In this document: positions 34,647 to 43,657 of the stretch, piece after piece
Layout of the letters: every line of letters starts with the position of its first letter
How positions within the stretch are numbered: position 1 is the stretch's first letter
DNA from: JBBRHQ01 sp963815645
GTDB lineage: Bacteria; Actinomycetota; Thermoleophilia; Solirubrobacterales; 70-9
DNA length: 64,000 bases
Direction: 5' to 3'
Assembly: GCA_963815645.1 (NCBI GenBank)
Contig: CAWFHL010000001.1
Span: forward strand, 620,001-684,000
The notes under the pieces: model-generated
What the model saw: the letters and a program-made list of their open reading frames with translations, nothing else
The model's database searches: none
What the model was told of the DNA's origin: nothing
Program-made: the position numbers and the translations under genes

Positions 34647-36401
34647 TCAGCGGTTCGGCCGGCGCTCGCGCACCGGCAGGGTGATCTTCAGATCGCGCAG
34701 CCTGGCGGAGAACGCCTCGGGGCTGGCGAGATAGGTCGGCGCGTCGCGACCGAGCAGCTCGACGACGATCCGGTGGCCGGCCGGGAAGCGCCAGCCGTTC
34801 CCGTCCAATACGAAGCGGAAGCGCCCGCGCTGGTCGTCGCGGAGGCGGTAGACGCCGCGGGTGATCAGCCGCTGGGCGTGGGTCGCCGGATCGAGGTCCC
34901 ATAGGCGAGCGTCGATCTGCCCGTACCTGCCGCTGGTGCTGACCCGGCCGCTCAGCACCGGCAGGCCGATCAGCGTCGACCCCGGAGACCTGCGGCTGAA
35001 GGTCGCCTGGCTGGTTGGGTCCGGCGTCACCGGGTCGCACAGATTTACCGCGGTGGCCGAGAGCCGGTTGGCCAGCTCCGCCGAGGCGCCCCCTGAGTCG
35101 ATCTTCAGCGTCTTGAGTGTCCCGAATCGCATCGAGCCGCGGGAAAGCGCACCGAACCGCGGGGCGACGAAGGGGCCGCCCCCGGAGGGCGCCTCGCGCG
35201 GGCAGGTCATGGTGCGCGCCGTCACCCTCCCGGACGGCGGCTTTCGGCCCTTGCCGCGCAGCCAGGCGTCGAAGAACCGGAGGCCCTGCTGGTCAAAGCC
35301 GGCGGTGTCGAGCGGATGGTTGTTGGCCGGCATGTGCCCGAGGTCGCCGATCTGCATCTCGACGCGAGCGTCGGGGTCGCGCTTTCGCAGCGCGTGGTAG
35401 CCGGCGAGGGCCTGGGGGACCGGGAAGAGGGCGTCGGTCCAGCCGGTCTGGAAGAGGATCGCGGCAGCCCGGCCCCTGAGCGAGGCGACCCCGTGGTAGC
35501 GATAGGCATTGTCGGCCACCGCCGTCACCTTGGGGCCCCTGGTGCCCTCGTCGAGCACCTCCTTCCAGCCGTTGATGTCAGTTGAAAGCTCCGACCCGAG
35601 TGGCGCCACGAAGCCGAGGTTGGCGACGCCGAAGATCAGGTCCGACCAGGCCTTGGCCGGAACGCCCAGCGGATTTCGCGACCATGCGGAGCGGCCGTTG
35701 CGGCTGAAGATCGCCTCACCGTTGGTCCACGGCCAGCGGGGCCACGCCGCGGTCAGCCAGACGCGTTTGCCCGATGGCGACTTCCACCGCGCCAGGCGAC
35801 CGCTGGGCAGTCGGATGCGATTGCGCAGGAACGCCAGCATCGTCGAGAAGCCCCCGCCGTAGGAGATCCCGGTGGCACCGATCGCCCTGCGGTGCGCAAT
35901 GCCCTCGTCGACCAGCAGGCCGGTCAGGTACTGGAGGTCGCGGACCTCGTATCGGATGTCGCCGAGCCGCGTCCAGCCGTGCTCGCAGCCGGCCGTGCGC
36001 GATGCGGGCACGCCGCACGAGTTGCCGAAGCCCCGCGCGGTCGGTGTCACCACCGCGTAGCCGTGGCGGGCGAAGAAGACGTTGTTGTAGCGGGGGTCGC
36101 CGCCCGTCCCCTCGAACGTGGTCTTGTCCTGTCCCAGCCCGTGCAGCAGGAGGATGGTCGGGAACGGCCCGTCGCCGGTTGGGGGGAGGGTCACGTCGAC
36201 GTCGAGCGGCACGCCGTCCCAGCTGGGCACGCGCGAGCCGAGGTCGGTCGTCGGGCAGAAGCGCACACCATCCTGCGCCGCGCAGGCATGACCGAACGGG
36301 GCGGGCTGGGCCCGCGCAGCAGGGGCGAGGGCGAGCAGCAGCACCGTGAGTGCGGCGACGAGTGCCGGCACCGACCGCGTAGCTCGAATCGGGGGCGTCA
36401 C
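34647..36401 (-). CDS. Secreted S15-family X-Pro dipeptidyl-peptidase-like hydrolase
   Basis: 584 residues from GTG 36401, which places a signal peptide (VPALVAALTVLLLALAPAARA) at the N-terminus; the frame is open to 36476. The alpha/beta hydrolase core has the oxyanion segment TILLLHGLGQDKTTFEG and nucleophile Ser in GATGISYGGGFSTML, the acid in FQTGWTDALFPVPQ, and the histidine in IGDLGHMPANNH. A C-terminal jelly-roll-like domain of about 150 residues ends with GHRIVVELLGRDAPTYL. This is the CocE/X-Pro-dipeptidyl-peptidase layout. It may be a peptidase or esterase; substrate unknown. Confidence 0.85.
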   Translation of the reverse strand: MTPPIRATRSVPALVAALTVLLLALAPAARAQPAPFGHACAAQDGVRFCPTTDLGSRVPSWDGVPLDVDVTLPPTGDGPFPTILLLHGLGQDKTTFEGTGGDPRYNNVFFARHGYAVVTPTARGFGNSCGVPASRTAGCEHGWTRLGDIRYEVRDLQYLTGLLVDEGIAHRRAIGATGISYGGGFSTMLAFLRNRIRLPSGRLARWKSPSGKRVWLTAAWPRWPWTNGEAIFSRNGRSAWSRNPLGVPAKAWSDLIFGVANLGFVAPLGSELSTDINGWKEVLDEGTRGPKVTAVADNAYRYHGVASLRGRAAAILFQTGWTDALFPVPQALAGYHALRKRDPDARVEMQIGDLGHMPANNHPLDTAGFDQQGLRFFDAWLRGKGRKPPSGRVTARTMTCPREAPSGGGPFVAPRFGALSRGSMRFGTLKTLKIDSGGASAELANRLSATAVNLCDPVTPDPTSQATFSRRSPGSTLIGLPVLSGRVSTSGRYGQIDARLWDLDPATHAQRLITRGVYRLRDDQRGRFRFVLDGNGWRFPAGHRIVVELLGRDAPTYLASPEAFSARLRDLKITLPVRERRPNR

Positions 36402-36479
36402 GCCTGCCGGCCTGCCGGGTGCCGAAGAGGCATCGCCACGACACCGTACATCAGCCGGCCAAAGCGCCGGCAGCATGTC

Positions 36480-36941
36480 TCAGGCGGCCACTTCCAGGGG
36501 CACTCGCGATGAACCGGGCTCCCGGCTGTCGTTGACCGTGATCACCGGGACGCCGAGCCCGGCGATTTTCCGTGGCAGGTCGATCCGAAGCCAGCGCGCC
36601 AGTCGCCCGGGCCGGGATGAGACCATCACCTCATCGTAGGCGCCCGCGTTGAGCGCATCCCAGGCCGCTGCGAAGGGATCGTGACTGCCGATCATGCCGG
36701 TGATCGGCGCCCCCGCGGCTTCGCTGAGAGCGGGTATCGCCGCCCACAGGGTCGCCTCCGCCTCCGCGCAGGATTGGTCCTCCGGGTCGACGACGCGGTG
36801 CAGGCCGTGAGCGACGGCGGGGACCAGAAGCGTGAAGTCAGCTGCCGACTCGCCGGCCCGCTCGGCGACCGCGCTGAGCAGCGCCAGGTCGTCGGCGGCG
36901 CGATTGGCGACGATCAGGATGCGGCGGGAATTGACCTGCAT
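36480..36941 (-). CDS. Small Rossmann-like protein, distantly related to universal stress proteins
   Basis: 153 residues from ATG 36941, preceded by AAAGGAG; the longer frame to 37013 lacks such a site. It begins SRRILIVANRAADDLALLSA and has a second beta-alpha unit (DFTLLVPAVAHGLHRV), then GAPITGMIGSHDPFAAAWDA and the final EVMVSSRPGRLARWLRIDLP. This pattern of alternating strands with a C-terminal VSSR/ ITVN pair recalls the UspA family without the ATP-binding G-2x-G-9x-G(S/T) loop. Function not known. Confidence 0.7.
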   Translation of the reverse strand: MQVNSRRILIVANRAADDLALLSAVAERAGESAADFTLLVPAVAHGLHRVVDPEDQSCAEAEATLWAAIPALSEAAGAPITGMIGSHDPFAAAWDALNAGAYDEVMVSSRPGRLARWLRIDLPRKIAGLGVPVITVNDSREPGSSRVPLEVAA

Positions 36942-37046
36942 GGGACTGCTCCTTTGGGCGCGAGTTTGATCGGTGACGATCGTGTGTACGGCGAGTTCCC
37001 ACCCCCCGTTCACGTGACCTGGCTCACACGGCTCCCGCCGATCGGC

Positions 37047-37415
37047 TCAGCCCGCCACCCAGCGCTTCGCCTCGTCGAGGCCGTCGAGGCCGAAGATCCT
37101 CACCTCGCCCGGGGTCATCCAGGCGAACAGCCGGTAGGCGTTCGCGACCCATTCCACGTCGGTCACCAGCGCGAAACGCCGCCAGGCCGAGTGGTCGCGC
37201 ACCAGCGCCCCGAACCCGGTCTTCGCGTCCTCGATCCAGGCGCCCGGCTGGAGGCCGTCGAAGTCGGTGAGCCTGAAGAGGAGGCGGAGCTCGCCCGACT
37301 CGATGCCCTCCTTCAGCGCCGGCTCGAGCACCACCTGGTAGTCGTCGACGCCGAGCTTCCCGCTTGCCTGCAGCCCGATCGTCCCTGACGGCATTGCCTC
37401 GATCGGCTCGATCAA
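37047..37415 (-). CDS. SpoIIAA-like (STAS/SEC14 fold) protein
   Basis: 122 residues, TTG start 6 bp after the ABC ATPase stop, so it is probably the last gene of the MlaE/MlaF operon. The sequence MPSGTIGLQASGKLGVDDYQ, LLFRLTDFDGLQPGAWIEDA and FALVTDVEWVANAYRLFAWM fits the SpoIIAA-like family. In Gram-negative Mla systems the STAS protein MlaB is bound to the ATPase MlaF and is required for activity. This gene may play that part here, although it belongs to a different STAS-like family. That functional parallel is inference. Confidence 0.8.
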   Translation of the reverse strand: MIEPIEAMPSGTIGLQASGKLGVDDYQVVLEPALKEGIESGELRLLFRLTDFDGLQPGAWIEDAKTGFGALVRDHSAWRRFALVTDVEWVANAYRLFAWMTPGEVRIFGLDGLDEAKRWVAG

Positions 37416-37421
37416 GGCGGC

Positions 37422-38474
37422 TCAGTCCATCGCGAGCGGGCCCTGCACGTCGGCGCTGAGGAACTGGCGGACGAACTCGTTGTCGGAGTCAAACAGCTCC
37501 TCCTTGGGGCCCGACTCGACGATCTTGCCCTTCCACAGAACCGCGATGAAGTCGGCGATTCGCCGCGCCGTGCCGAGGTCGTGGCTGATCACCAGGTAGC
37601 AGCCACGGCCCTCCTCGTGAACCTCGCGGATCAGCTCGCAGAGCAGCGCCGTGCGGACCGGGTCGAGGCCGGAGTCGGGCTCGTCGAACATGACTATCGC
37701 CGGGTCGAGGACGAGGGCGCGGGCGAAACCGGCGCGCTTGCGCATCCCGCCCGAGAGCTCGTTGGGCATCTTGAAGTGGGCCTCGCCGAGCCCGACCTCG
37801 CGCAGGCGCCGGGTGCAGATCTCCCCGATCTCGTCCTCGCCTTTGTCGGTGTGCTGGCGCAGCGGGAAGGCGACGTTGTCGAAGATGTTCATCGAGCCGA
37901 ACAGGGCGCCGTCCTGGAACAGCAGGCCGAACTTCTTGCGGGTCTCGAAGAGCTCGTCGTCGGTCATGGCTGGGATCGACTCACCGTGGACGAGGACGTC
38001 GCCCGAGTCGGGGTAGAGGAGGCCGACGATGTGCTTGATCAGCACGCTCTTGCCGGTGCCCGACGGTCCGAGGACCATCGAGATCTGATCGTCGGGGAGG
38101 CCGAGGTTGAGGCCGTTGAGGATGCGGGTGCGGCCGAACTGCTTGACCAGGTCGACAATCTCGATCGCGTCGGTGCCGCCGTGATCGCGCTTCAGGCCGG
38201 TATGCCATCGGTAGGGGTCGTCGTCGTCGGGATCGACGCCCGGGATGCTGAAGTCCCGGCCCAGCGTCGCCCCGTCCTCGGAGACGAAGGCCTGACTGGG
38301 GTCGCCGTCGGGGCCCCCAGGAGCGTTGGGCGGCGCGGCGGCATCGGCGCGGGCCTCGGCCTCCTCGAAGGCGTAGGTGTCACCCACTCCCGGGTCGGCC
38401 TCGGTGGCGGCGGGGTCGGAGTCGATCGCGTCCTCGGCCGGTCTCTCGCTCGGGGTCTCGGGGTTCTCCTGCAA
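37422..38474 (-). CDS. MlaF/Mkl-type ABC transporter ATPase with acidic N-terminal extension
   Basis: 350 residues from TTG 38474. The first roughly 95 residues are acidic and Pro/Ala/Gly-rich with no predicted fold, which is not usual for MlaF. The ATPase domain follows: VLGPSGTGKSVLIKHIVGLL (Walker A), FGLLFQDGALFGSMNIFDNV (the Q-loop), NELSGGMRKRAGFARALVLD (signature), IVMFDEPDSGLDPVR (Walker B, with the MlaF-specific DSGLDP) and VISHDLGTARRIADFI. With two MlaE permeases upstream it forms a lipid-transport engine. Gene order: permease, permease, ATPase, SpoIIAA-like. Confidence 0.9.
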   Translation of the reverse strand: MQENPETPSERPAEDAIDSDPAATEADPGVGDTYAFEEAEARADAAAPPNAPGGPDGDPSQAFVSEDGATLGRDFSIPGVDPDDDDPYRWHTGLKRDHGGTDAIEIVDLVKQFGRTRILNGLNLGLPDDQISMVLGPSGTGKSVLIKHIVGLLYPDSGDVLVHGESIPAMTDDELFETRKKFGLLFQDGALFGSMNIFDNVAFPLRQHTDKGEDEIGEICTRRLREVGLGEAHFKMPNELSGGMRKRAGFARALVLDPAIVMFDEPDSGLDPVRTALLCELIREVHEEGRGCYLVISHDLGTARRIADFIAVLWKGKIVESGPKEELFDSDNEFVRQFLSADVQGPLAMD

Positions 38475-38475
38475 C

Positions 38476-39273
38476 TCAGCCTCCTATCGGCGCCCTCGGG
38501 TTGGCCCCCCAGAAGACAAGGGTCCCAAGCATCCCGATGATGTGGACTAAGACGATGTTGAGGACCATCGATTTGGCGGTCGCCGTGCCGACTCCGACCG
38601 GCCCCCCGGAGGCGGTGTAGCCGTAGTAACAGCCGACCAGCACGATGAAGGTCCCCATGATCATCGCCTTGATCACGCTGAACAGCACGTCGGGGGGATT
38701 CTGGAACATCCAGAAGATCAGGAAGTAGCCACCCGAGGAAACATCGCCGATCTGCTTGACCACGGCGAGGTAGCTGGCGAAGTAGCCGATCCCGATCGCC
38801 GCCATGTACATGAACGGCAGGACCATCCAGGCTGCCAAAAGGCGGGTCGCCGCGAGGAAGGTGACCGGCGCCACCCCCATCACCTCGAGCGCGTCGATCT
38901 CATCGGAGATCCGCATCGCCCCCAGCTCGGCGACGATCCCGGTGCCGACCTTGGCGGCCATCATGTAGCCGAAGCCGTAGGGGATCACCTCGCGCAGGTC
39001 GCACCAGGCGGCGAAGACGCCGGCATAGGCGGGCGAACCGACCGAGCGGTTGAAGTAGGCGCCCTCGATCCCGCACTGCAGGCCGAGGATGAAGATCAGA
39101 CCCCAGATCACCAGCGCCGAGCCGAGGATCAGGATTCCGGCCTGGCGAAGGGCCTCGCCGAAGAACTTCAGCACCCGCCCGGAGAGGACCTGCCCGGCGA
39201 CCACCCCGCAGAAACGCGAGATCTCCCCGATCGAGTCCAGCCAGCCGCGGGGGACGGTCATCCAGCCCGGCAT
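38476..39273 (-). CDS. MlaE/YrbE-family ABC permease (second of pair)
   Basis: 265 residues. Five to six helices. The MlaE family hallmark is present: EVIPYGFGYMMAAKVGTGIV-AELGAMRISDEIDALEVMG, the cytoplasmic coupling region, followed by ATRLLAAWMVLPFMYMAAIG. The final helix ends ILVHIIGMLGTLVFWG. It corresponds to YrbEB in actinobacterial mce loci. It starts 16 bp after the first permease stop. No MCE-domain gene is in the window. Confidence 0.9.
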   Translation of the reverse strand: MPGWMTVPRGWLDSIGEISRFCGVVAGQVLSGRVLKFFGEALRQAGILILGSALVIWGLIFILGLQCGIEGAYFNRSVGSPAYAGVFAAWCDLREVIPYGFGYMMAAKVGTGIVAELGAMRISDEIDALEVMGVAPVTFLAATRLLAAWMVLPFMYMAAIGIGYFASYLAVVKQIGDVSSGGYFLIFWMFQNPPDVLFSVIKAMIMGTFIVLVGCYYGYTASGGPVGVGTATAKSMVLNIVLVHIIGMLGTLVFWGANPRAPIGG

Positions 39274-39289
39274 CAGCGCCTCGCCCGCC

Positions 39290-40096
39290 TCACTTGATCG
39301 CCTGCAGGTCGGGGTGGGTGGCGAGCAGGGTCTGGGTGAAGACGTAGTTAAAGGCGCCGATCCCCATGAAGGCGATCACCACCGCCTCGTTGACGGCGCG
39401 ACCGACCCCGGCGGCGCCCCCGGTGGCGGTCATCCCTTTGTAGCAGCAGACGACGGCGATGATCGCCCCGAACAGGGTGCACTTGACCACAGAGCCCCAG
39501 AGATCGGTGACCGAGGCGTTGTTAAAGAGGGTGGCGAAGAACCCGCCGAGCGGCTGGTTATAGAGGAGCTCGGCGCCGATCCCGCCGGTGATCCCGAAGA
39601 GCAGCGCGTAGACGTCGAGCAGGCCGGTGATCAGCATCAGTGCCAAAAAGCGCGGCACGACCAGGTTCTTGATCGGGTCGACGCCGAGCACCTGCAGGGC
39701 ATCGAGCTCCTCGCGGATCTTGCGGGCTCCGAGGTCGGCGGTGATCGCGGTGCCGGCGACCCCAGCGACGACGATCGCGGTCACGATCGGGGCGAACTCG
39801 CGGATCGAGGCGAGGATGAAGAAGCCGCCGAGCCGGTCAAGGGCGCCGAACAGCGAGAGGAAGTTGGCGGCCTGAAGGCCCGGGGCGCCGAAGCCGAAGG
39901 CGATGCAGGAGATCATCATCGGGAACCAGCACAGCTGCAGGGCGAAGAGGAACTGTCCGATGAACTCCCCGCCGTAGGGGTAGGGCGGCCTGATCGCCGA
40001 GGCGAGGGTCTTCGCGGTCAGGATCATCATGTCGCCAACCTGCTCGAAGAGCGACTTGGCGGGTAGGAAAGCCCTGTCTACCGCGGTCCTGACCAT
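39290..40096 (-). CDS. MlaE/YrbE-family ABC permease (first of pair)
   Basis: 268 residues, ATG start. The hallmark region is FAPIVTAIVVAGVAGTAITA-DLGARKIREELDALQVLG, then DPIKNLVVPRFLALMLITGL. It corresponds to YrbEA. As the promoter-proximal gene of the operon its upstream space (40097-40246) should hold the promoter, shared with a divergent lipoprotein gene. In mycobacteria such pairs precede six mce genes; here the operon passes directly to the ATPase. Confidence 0.9.
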   Translation of the reverse strand: MVRTAVDRAFLPAKSLFEQVGDMMILTAKTLASAIRPPYPYGGEFIGQFLFALQLCWFPMMISCIAFGFGAPGLQAANFLSLFGALDRLGGFFILASIREFAPIVTAIVVAGVAGTAITADLGARKIREELDALQVLGVDPIKNLVVPRFLALMLITGLLDVYALLFGITGGIGAELLYNQPLGGFFATLFNNASVTDLWGSVVKCTLFGAIIAVVCCYKGMTATGGAAGVGRAVNEAVVIAFMGIGAFNYVFTQTLLATHPDLQAIK

Positions 40097-40246
40097 CTAC
40101 TCCTCCCGACGGGCGCCCCGCAGACGCGACGCTTCACCCGTCTTCGAGAAAGTCTATGCGATGGGTTGGCGGGCCGCCACCCGTGCCCGCGATTGGGCCG
40201 GGAGGCGCGTGGTATGTTCCCGGCGCCTTGCGGAGGAGCGGTCCAC

Positions 40247-41057
40247 ATGCCCAAGGAGCCGGCCTGCGCATTGCCGGGGCGGCTCTCGTAAGCGGCGCGA
40301 TCGCGGTGTTGCCGGCCGCCTGCGGCGGCGAGGACCAGTTCGCCAACGAGGCGAAGGGCGCCTACCCGGTAGACGTCGTGGCGGCGAAGTTCCCAGCGCG
40401 CCAGCAACTCGACCAGAACGCGTTCCTGCGGATCGGGGTCCGCAATCGGGGGAAGAGGCCCCTGCCGGCGATGTCGGTGACGATCACGATCGGCGGCAAG
40501 GAGGGCGTCGAATCGGCGCAACCGTTCTCGATCCGCGATCCCCAGCCGGGGCTGTCGATCCCGGACCGACCGGTCTGGATCCTCGCTGACACCTACCCGC
40601 GAATCGCCGGGAAACCCGGGCCGGGCGGCGCGCAGACCTCCAACGACAAGACCTTCGACTTCGGCGAGCTGAAACCCGGCGACTCGCGGGTGGGGGTCTG
40701 GAAGCTCGGGGCCGTGAAGGCGGGCGCCTACAAGCTCCGGTACCGGGTCGACGCCGGGCTGGGCGGCGCAGCAGAAGGCCGTGAACGCCGACGGCGGCGG
40801 GGCTCCGACCGGCAGCTTCGCGGTGCGGATCGCCTTGAAGCCGCAGCTGACCCGGGTCAACTCGAAGGGCGAGATCGTCCCAGTGCGGCCCGCGCGGCGG
40901 CAGGAGTGGCGGCGGGCAGGCCAGCGGCGGTGGCGGTGGCGGTGGCGGTGGCGGGACCAACCCGAATGCGACCTCCGGAACGGCCAACGGCGGCTCGGGC
41001 TCCTACCCGCCGTCGGGCTCGCTTCCCCCCTCGGGCTCCGGCGGCTCCGGCTACTGA
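40247..41057 (+). pseudogene. Secreted lipoprotein with Gly-rich tail, three frame breaks as read
   Basis: About 270 residues if bridged. The ATG at 40247 has a perfect GGAGGAG 8 bases upstream, but its frame stops after 14 codons; inserting one base near 40262 joins LRIAGAALVSGAIAVLPAAC-GG, a lipoprotein signal with lipobox PAAC. The mature domain (ARQQLDQNAFLRIGVRNRGK, VTITIGGKEG) looks like a beta-sandwich. A second break near 40770 leads to FAVRIALKPQLTRVNSKGEI, and a third near 40890 to a run of Gly and the tail NPNATSGTANGGSGSYPPSG ending at TGA 41055-41057. Function unknown. The single 67-bp-type repeat follows its stop by about 40 bp. Confidence 0.7.
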
Positions 41058-41098
41058 CGGCGCAGAAACACCGGCGGGTGGCCGAAGGCGTCCAACCC

Positions 41099-41153
41099 CT
41101 TGCGGCGGCTTCGCCGCCTGACCGGCCTGTGCCGGCGCTAACACCGCGCCGGC
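41099..41153 (+). repeat. Solitary diverged copy of the 67-bp double-hairpin repeat
   Basis: About 55 bp matching the 6035-6293 unit with one deleted T and two substitutions. Both hairpins are kept: GCGGCG / CGCCGC and GCCGGCGC-taacacc-GCGCCGGC. As at 6 kb, it lies directly after a stop codon and before a gene on the same strand. This makes it a dispersed, REP-like family and not merely a local tandem array. Confidence 0.88.
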
Positions 41154-41226
41154 CGACACAACCGCGCAGGAATCGTCCACTCGACCGGGGCGGGCGACGA
41201 GCCGCGCCTGTCAAGGTTCGCGGCCG

Positions 41227-42384
41227 ATGCGAAACCGTCCCGCCACTCTCTGCCTGCCGCTGATCCTCGTCGCCGCGATTCTCGCCGGCTGCGGCCCCTC
41301 CGGCTCCGATAGCACCGGGAATCGCGGCCGGCAGAGCCCGCCGCCCGGCGGCGCCGCGGCCGGGACCGGCCCGCCGAAGCTGACCAAGATCGGAGACTTC
41401 TCCGAGCCGGTCTACGTCGCTCAGCCCCGGGGCGAGCGCCGGAACCTGTTCGTGGTCGAGAAGACCGGCGAGATCCGCGTGGTCGGGGACGGCAGCGCCC
41501 TGCCTCAGCCCTTCCTGGACCTCACCGACAAGGTCTCAGGGAGTTCCGAGCAGGGCCTGCTCTCGATGGCCTTCGCGCCTGACTACGCGCGCAGCGGCCT
41601 CTTCTACGTCGACTACACCGACACCGCCGGAGATACCCGGGTGGTCTCCTATCGACGCTCCGCGGGTGACCCGCTGCGGGCAGACCCTGGCAGCGCCCGG
41701 GTCGTCCTCGCCCAGGACCAGCCTTTTGACAACCACAACGGCGGCCAGCTCCAGTTCGGGCCCGGGGGCTCCCTCTACGTCGGCTTCGGCGATGGCGGCT
41801 CGGAGGGAGACCCCGACCGGACCTCCCAGGACCGCACGACCCCCCTCGGCAAGATCGTCCGGCTCGACCCCACCGAGCCCGGCGTCCGGCCACGGATCTA
41901 CGCCCTGGGGCTGCGCAACCCGTGGCGCTTCTCCTTCGACCCCCGCAGCGGGGCGCTCGCGATCGGCGATGTCGGCCAGGATCGCTTCGAGGAGGTGGAC
42001 TACGTCCGCAACCCCCATCCGGGGATGAACTTCGGCTGGTCCGCATTCGAGGGTGACGCCCGCTACAACCGCGACCAACACGCTCCGGGAGCAATCCCCC
42101 CGGTGCTCGTCTACGACCACGATCAGGGCTGCTCGGTGATCGGCGGCTATGTGGTCCGCGACCCTCGGCTGCCGCAGCTCGACGGCCGCTACATCTACGG
42201 GGACTACTGCGCCGGGCAGCTGCGCGAGTTCCTGCCGCCGAGCCGGACGGGCGAAAGAGCCACAGCGGATCGCAGCCTCGGCCTGGAGGTGCCGCAGCTG
42301 ACCTCATTCGGTGAGGACTCTCGCGGGAGGATCTATGCCACCTCGCAGGCGGGCCCCGTTTACCGAATCGATCCCCGCGGGTAG
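41227..42384 (+). CDS. PQQ-dependent sugar dehydrogenase-like lipoprotein (paralogue 1)
   Basis: 385 residues. Lipoprotein signal with lipobox ILAGCG. The six-bladed propeller family signatures are present: FSEPVYVAQPRGERRNLFVV, GLLSMAFAPDYARSG, DNHNGGQLQFGPGGSLYVGF-GDGG, ALGLRNPWRFSFDPRSG and LTSFGEDSRGRIYATSQAGP. These belong to the soluble glucose dehydrogenase / aldose dehydrogenase (YliI) family. Whether it binds PQQ and oxidises sugar cannot be settled from sequence. First of four paralogues in a row. Confidence 0.87.
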   Translation: MRNRPATLCLPLILVAAILAGCGPSGSDSTGNRGRQSPPPGGAAAGTGPPKLTKIGDFSEPVYVAQPRGERRNLFVVEKTGEIRVVGDGSALPQPFLDLTDKVSGSSEQGLLSMAFAPDYARSGLFYVDYTDTAGDTRVVSYRRSAGDPLRADPGSARVVLAQDQPFDNHNGGQLQFGPGGSLYVGFGDGGSEGDPDRTSQDRTTPLGKIVRLDPTEPGVRPRIYALGLRNPWRFSFDPRSGALAIGDVGQDRFEEVDYVRNPHPGMNFGWSAFEGDARYNRDQHAPGAIPPVLVYDHDQGCSVIGGYVVRDPRLPQLDGRYIYGDYCAGQLREFLPPSRTGERATADRSLGLEVPQLTSFGEDSRGRIYATSQAGPVYRIDPRG

Positions 42385-42493
42385 TGGGAGCGCGAACCGG
42401 TCCGATTCTCGTACTCGGGGTTTAGGAAGGACTGGAAGACTGGCCGGCACCGGGACCGGCAGCCCGCCCCCCGGCGGGGGCTCGGGCTTCACG

Positions 42494-43657
42494 ATGAGGA
42501 GCAGACCCAGACCCACCCTGCTGGCGCTCTTGGCGCTGACCGCGCTGGCGGCCATCCTCCCCGCCTCGGCCGGCGCCAGGGTGGGCCTGAAGCGAATCGG
42601 AAAGTTCGATTTCCCGGTCTACGTCGACGGCCCGGCAAAGGCGCCGAAGCTCCTCTACGTGGTGGAGCAGCCCGGCCGGATCGAGGTGATCCGCCACGGC
42701 CACCGCCTCCGCCGGCCCTTCCTCGACATCCGCTCGCTGGTCGATTTCGACTACGGCGAACGGGGCCTGCTCTCGATGGCTCTACCGCCGGACTACCCGA
42801 AGAACAGGCATTTCTACGTCTACTACACCGACAACGACGGCAACATCAGGGTGGACGAGTTCAAGCGAGGCAGCCTGACTCGCGCCAGGCGGGGCTCGCG
42901 GCGGAAGGTGATCGAGATCCCGCATCCGACCTGGGCCAACCACAACGGTGGCCAGCTGCAGTTCAACGGCAACCTCCTCTACTTCGGGACCGGCGACGGC
43001 GGCAACGGCGGCGACCCGAAGAACAATGCTCAGGACAAGTCCAAGCTGCTCGGCAAGCTGATCCGGATCAATCCCCGCAACCCGCCCGGCCCGCGAAACT
43101 ATTCGGTGCCCAAGTCGAATCCCTTCGTCGGCAGGCCGGGGCGTGACCTGATCTTCAGCTACGGCCTGCGCAACCCGTACCGCTTCTCCTTCGACCAGGT
43201 CAGCGCCGCCCGCCCGCGAATCGTGATCGCCGACGTCGGCCAAAGCGCCTACGAGGAGATCGATTACGAGACCATTCCGGGAGCCTCCGGGGCCAACTTC
43301 GGCTGGGATGCCTGGGAGGGATTCAGCCTCTACAAAGGCGATTGGAGCGGCACCCCCGACCCGGGAGGGACGACCAAGCCGATCTTCGCCTACGGCCATG
43401 ACGACGGCCGCTGCGCGATCATCGGCGGCTACGTCGTCCGCGACCCGCGCCTGGCGGGGCTCGACGGGCGCTACGTCTACACCGACAACTGCAACGGCGC
43501 CCTGCGCAGCCTGGTGCCGGAGCTGGGCGGCGCCCGCGGCGCCCGCTCCCTCGGGGTGTCAGTCGGCAGGCCGAGCTCCTTCGGCGAGGACGGCCTCGGC
43601 CGCCTCTACGTCGCCTCTCTGAATGGGCCGGTCTACCGACTGGTGCGTCGCCGATGA
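42494..43657 (+). CDS. PQQ-dependent sugar dehydrogenase-like secreted protein (paralogue 2)
   Basis: 387 residues from ATG 42494; the frame is open back to 42311 but the ATG starts a proper signal peptide (TLLALLALTALAAILPASAGA). It has GKFDFPVYVDGP, GLLSMALPPDYPKNRHFYVY, ANHNGGQLQFNGNLLYFGTG-DGG, NPFVGRPGRDLIFSYGLRNP and FGEDGLGRLYVASLNGP. No lipobox, so it is probably free or wall-associated. It overlaps the next paralogue at ATGA (43654-43657). Confidence 0.87.
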   Translation: MRSRPRPTLLALLALTALAAILPASAGARVGLKRIGKFDFPVYVDGPAKAPKLLYVVEQPGRIEVIRHGHRLRRPFLDIRSLVDFDYGERGLLSMALPPDYPKNRHFYVYYTDNDGNIRVDEFKRGSLTRARRGSRRKVIEIPHPTWANHNGGQLQFNGNLLYFGTGDGGNGGDPKNNAQDKSKLLGKLIRINPRNPPGPRNYSVPKSNPFVGRPGRDLIFSYGLRNPYRFSFDQVSAARPRIVIADVGQSAYEEIDYETIPGASGANFGWDAWEGFSLYKGDWSGTPDPGGTTKPIFAYGHDDGRCAIIGGYVVRDPRLAGLDGRYVYTDNCNGALRSLVPELGGARGARSLGVSVGRPSSFGEDGLGRLYVASLNGPVYRLVRRR

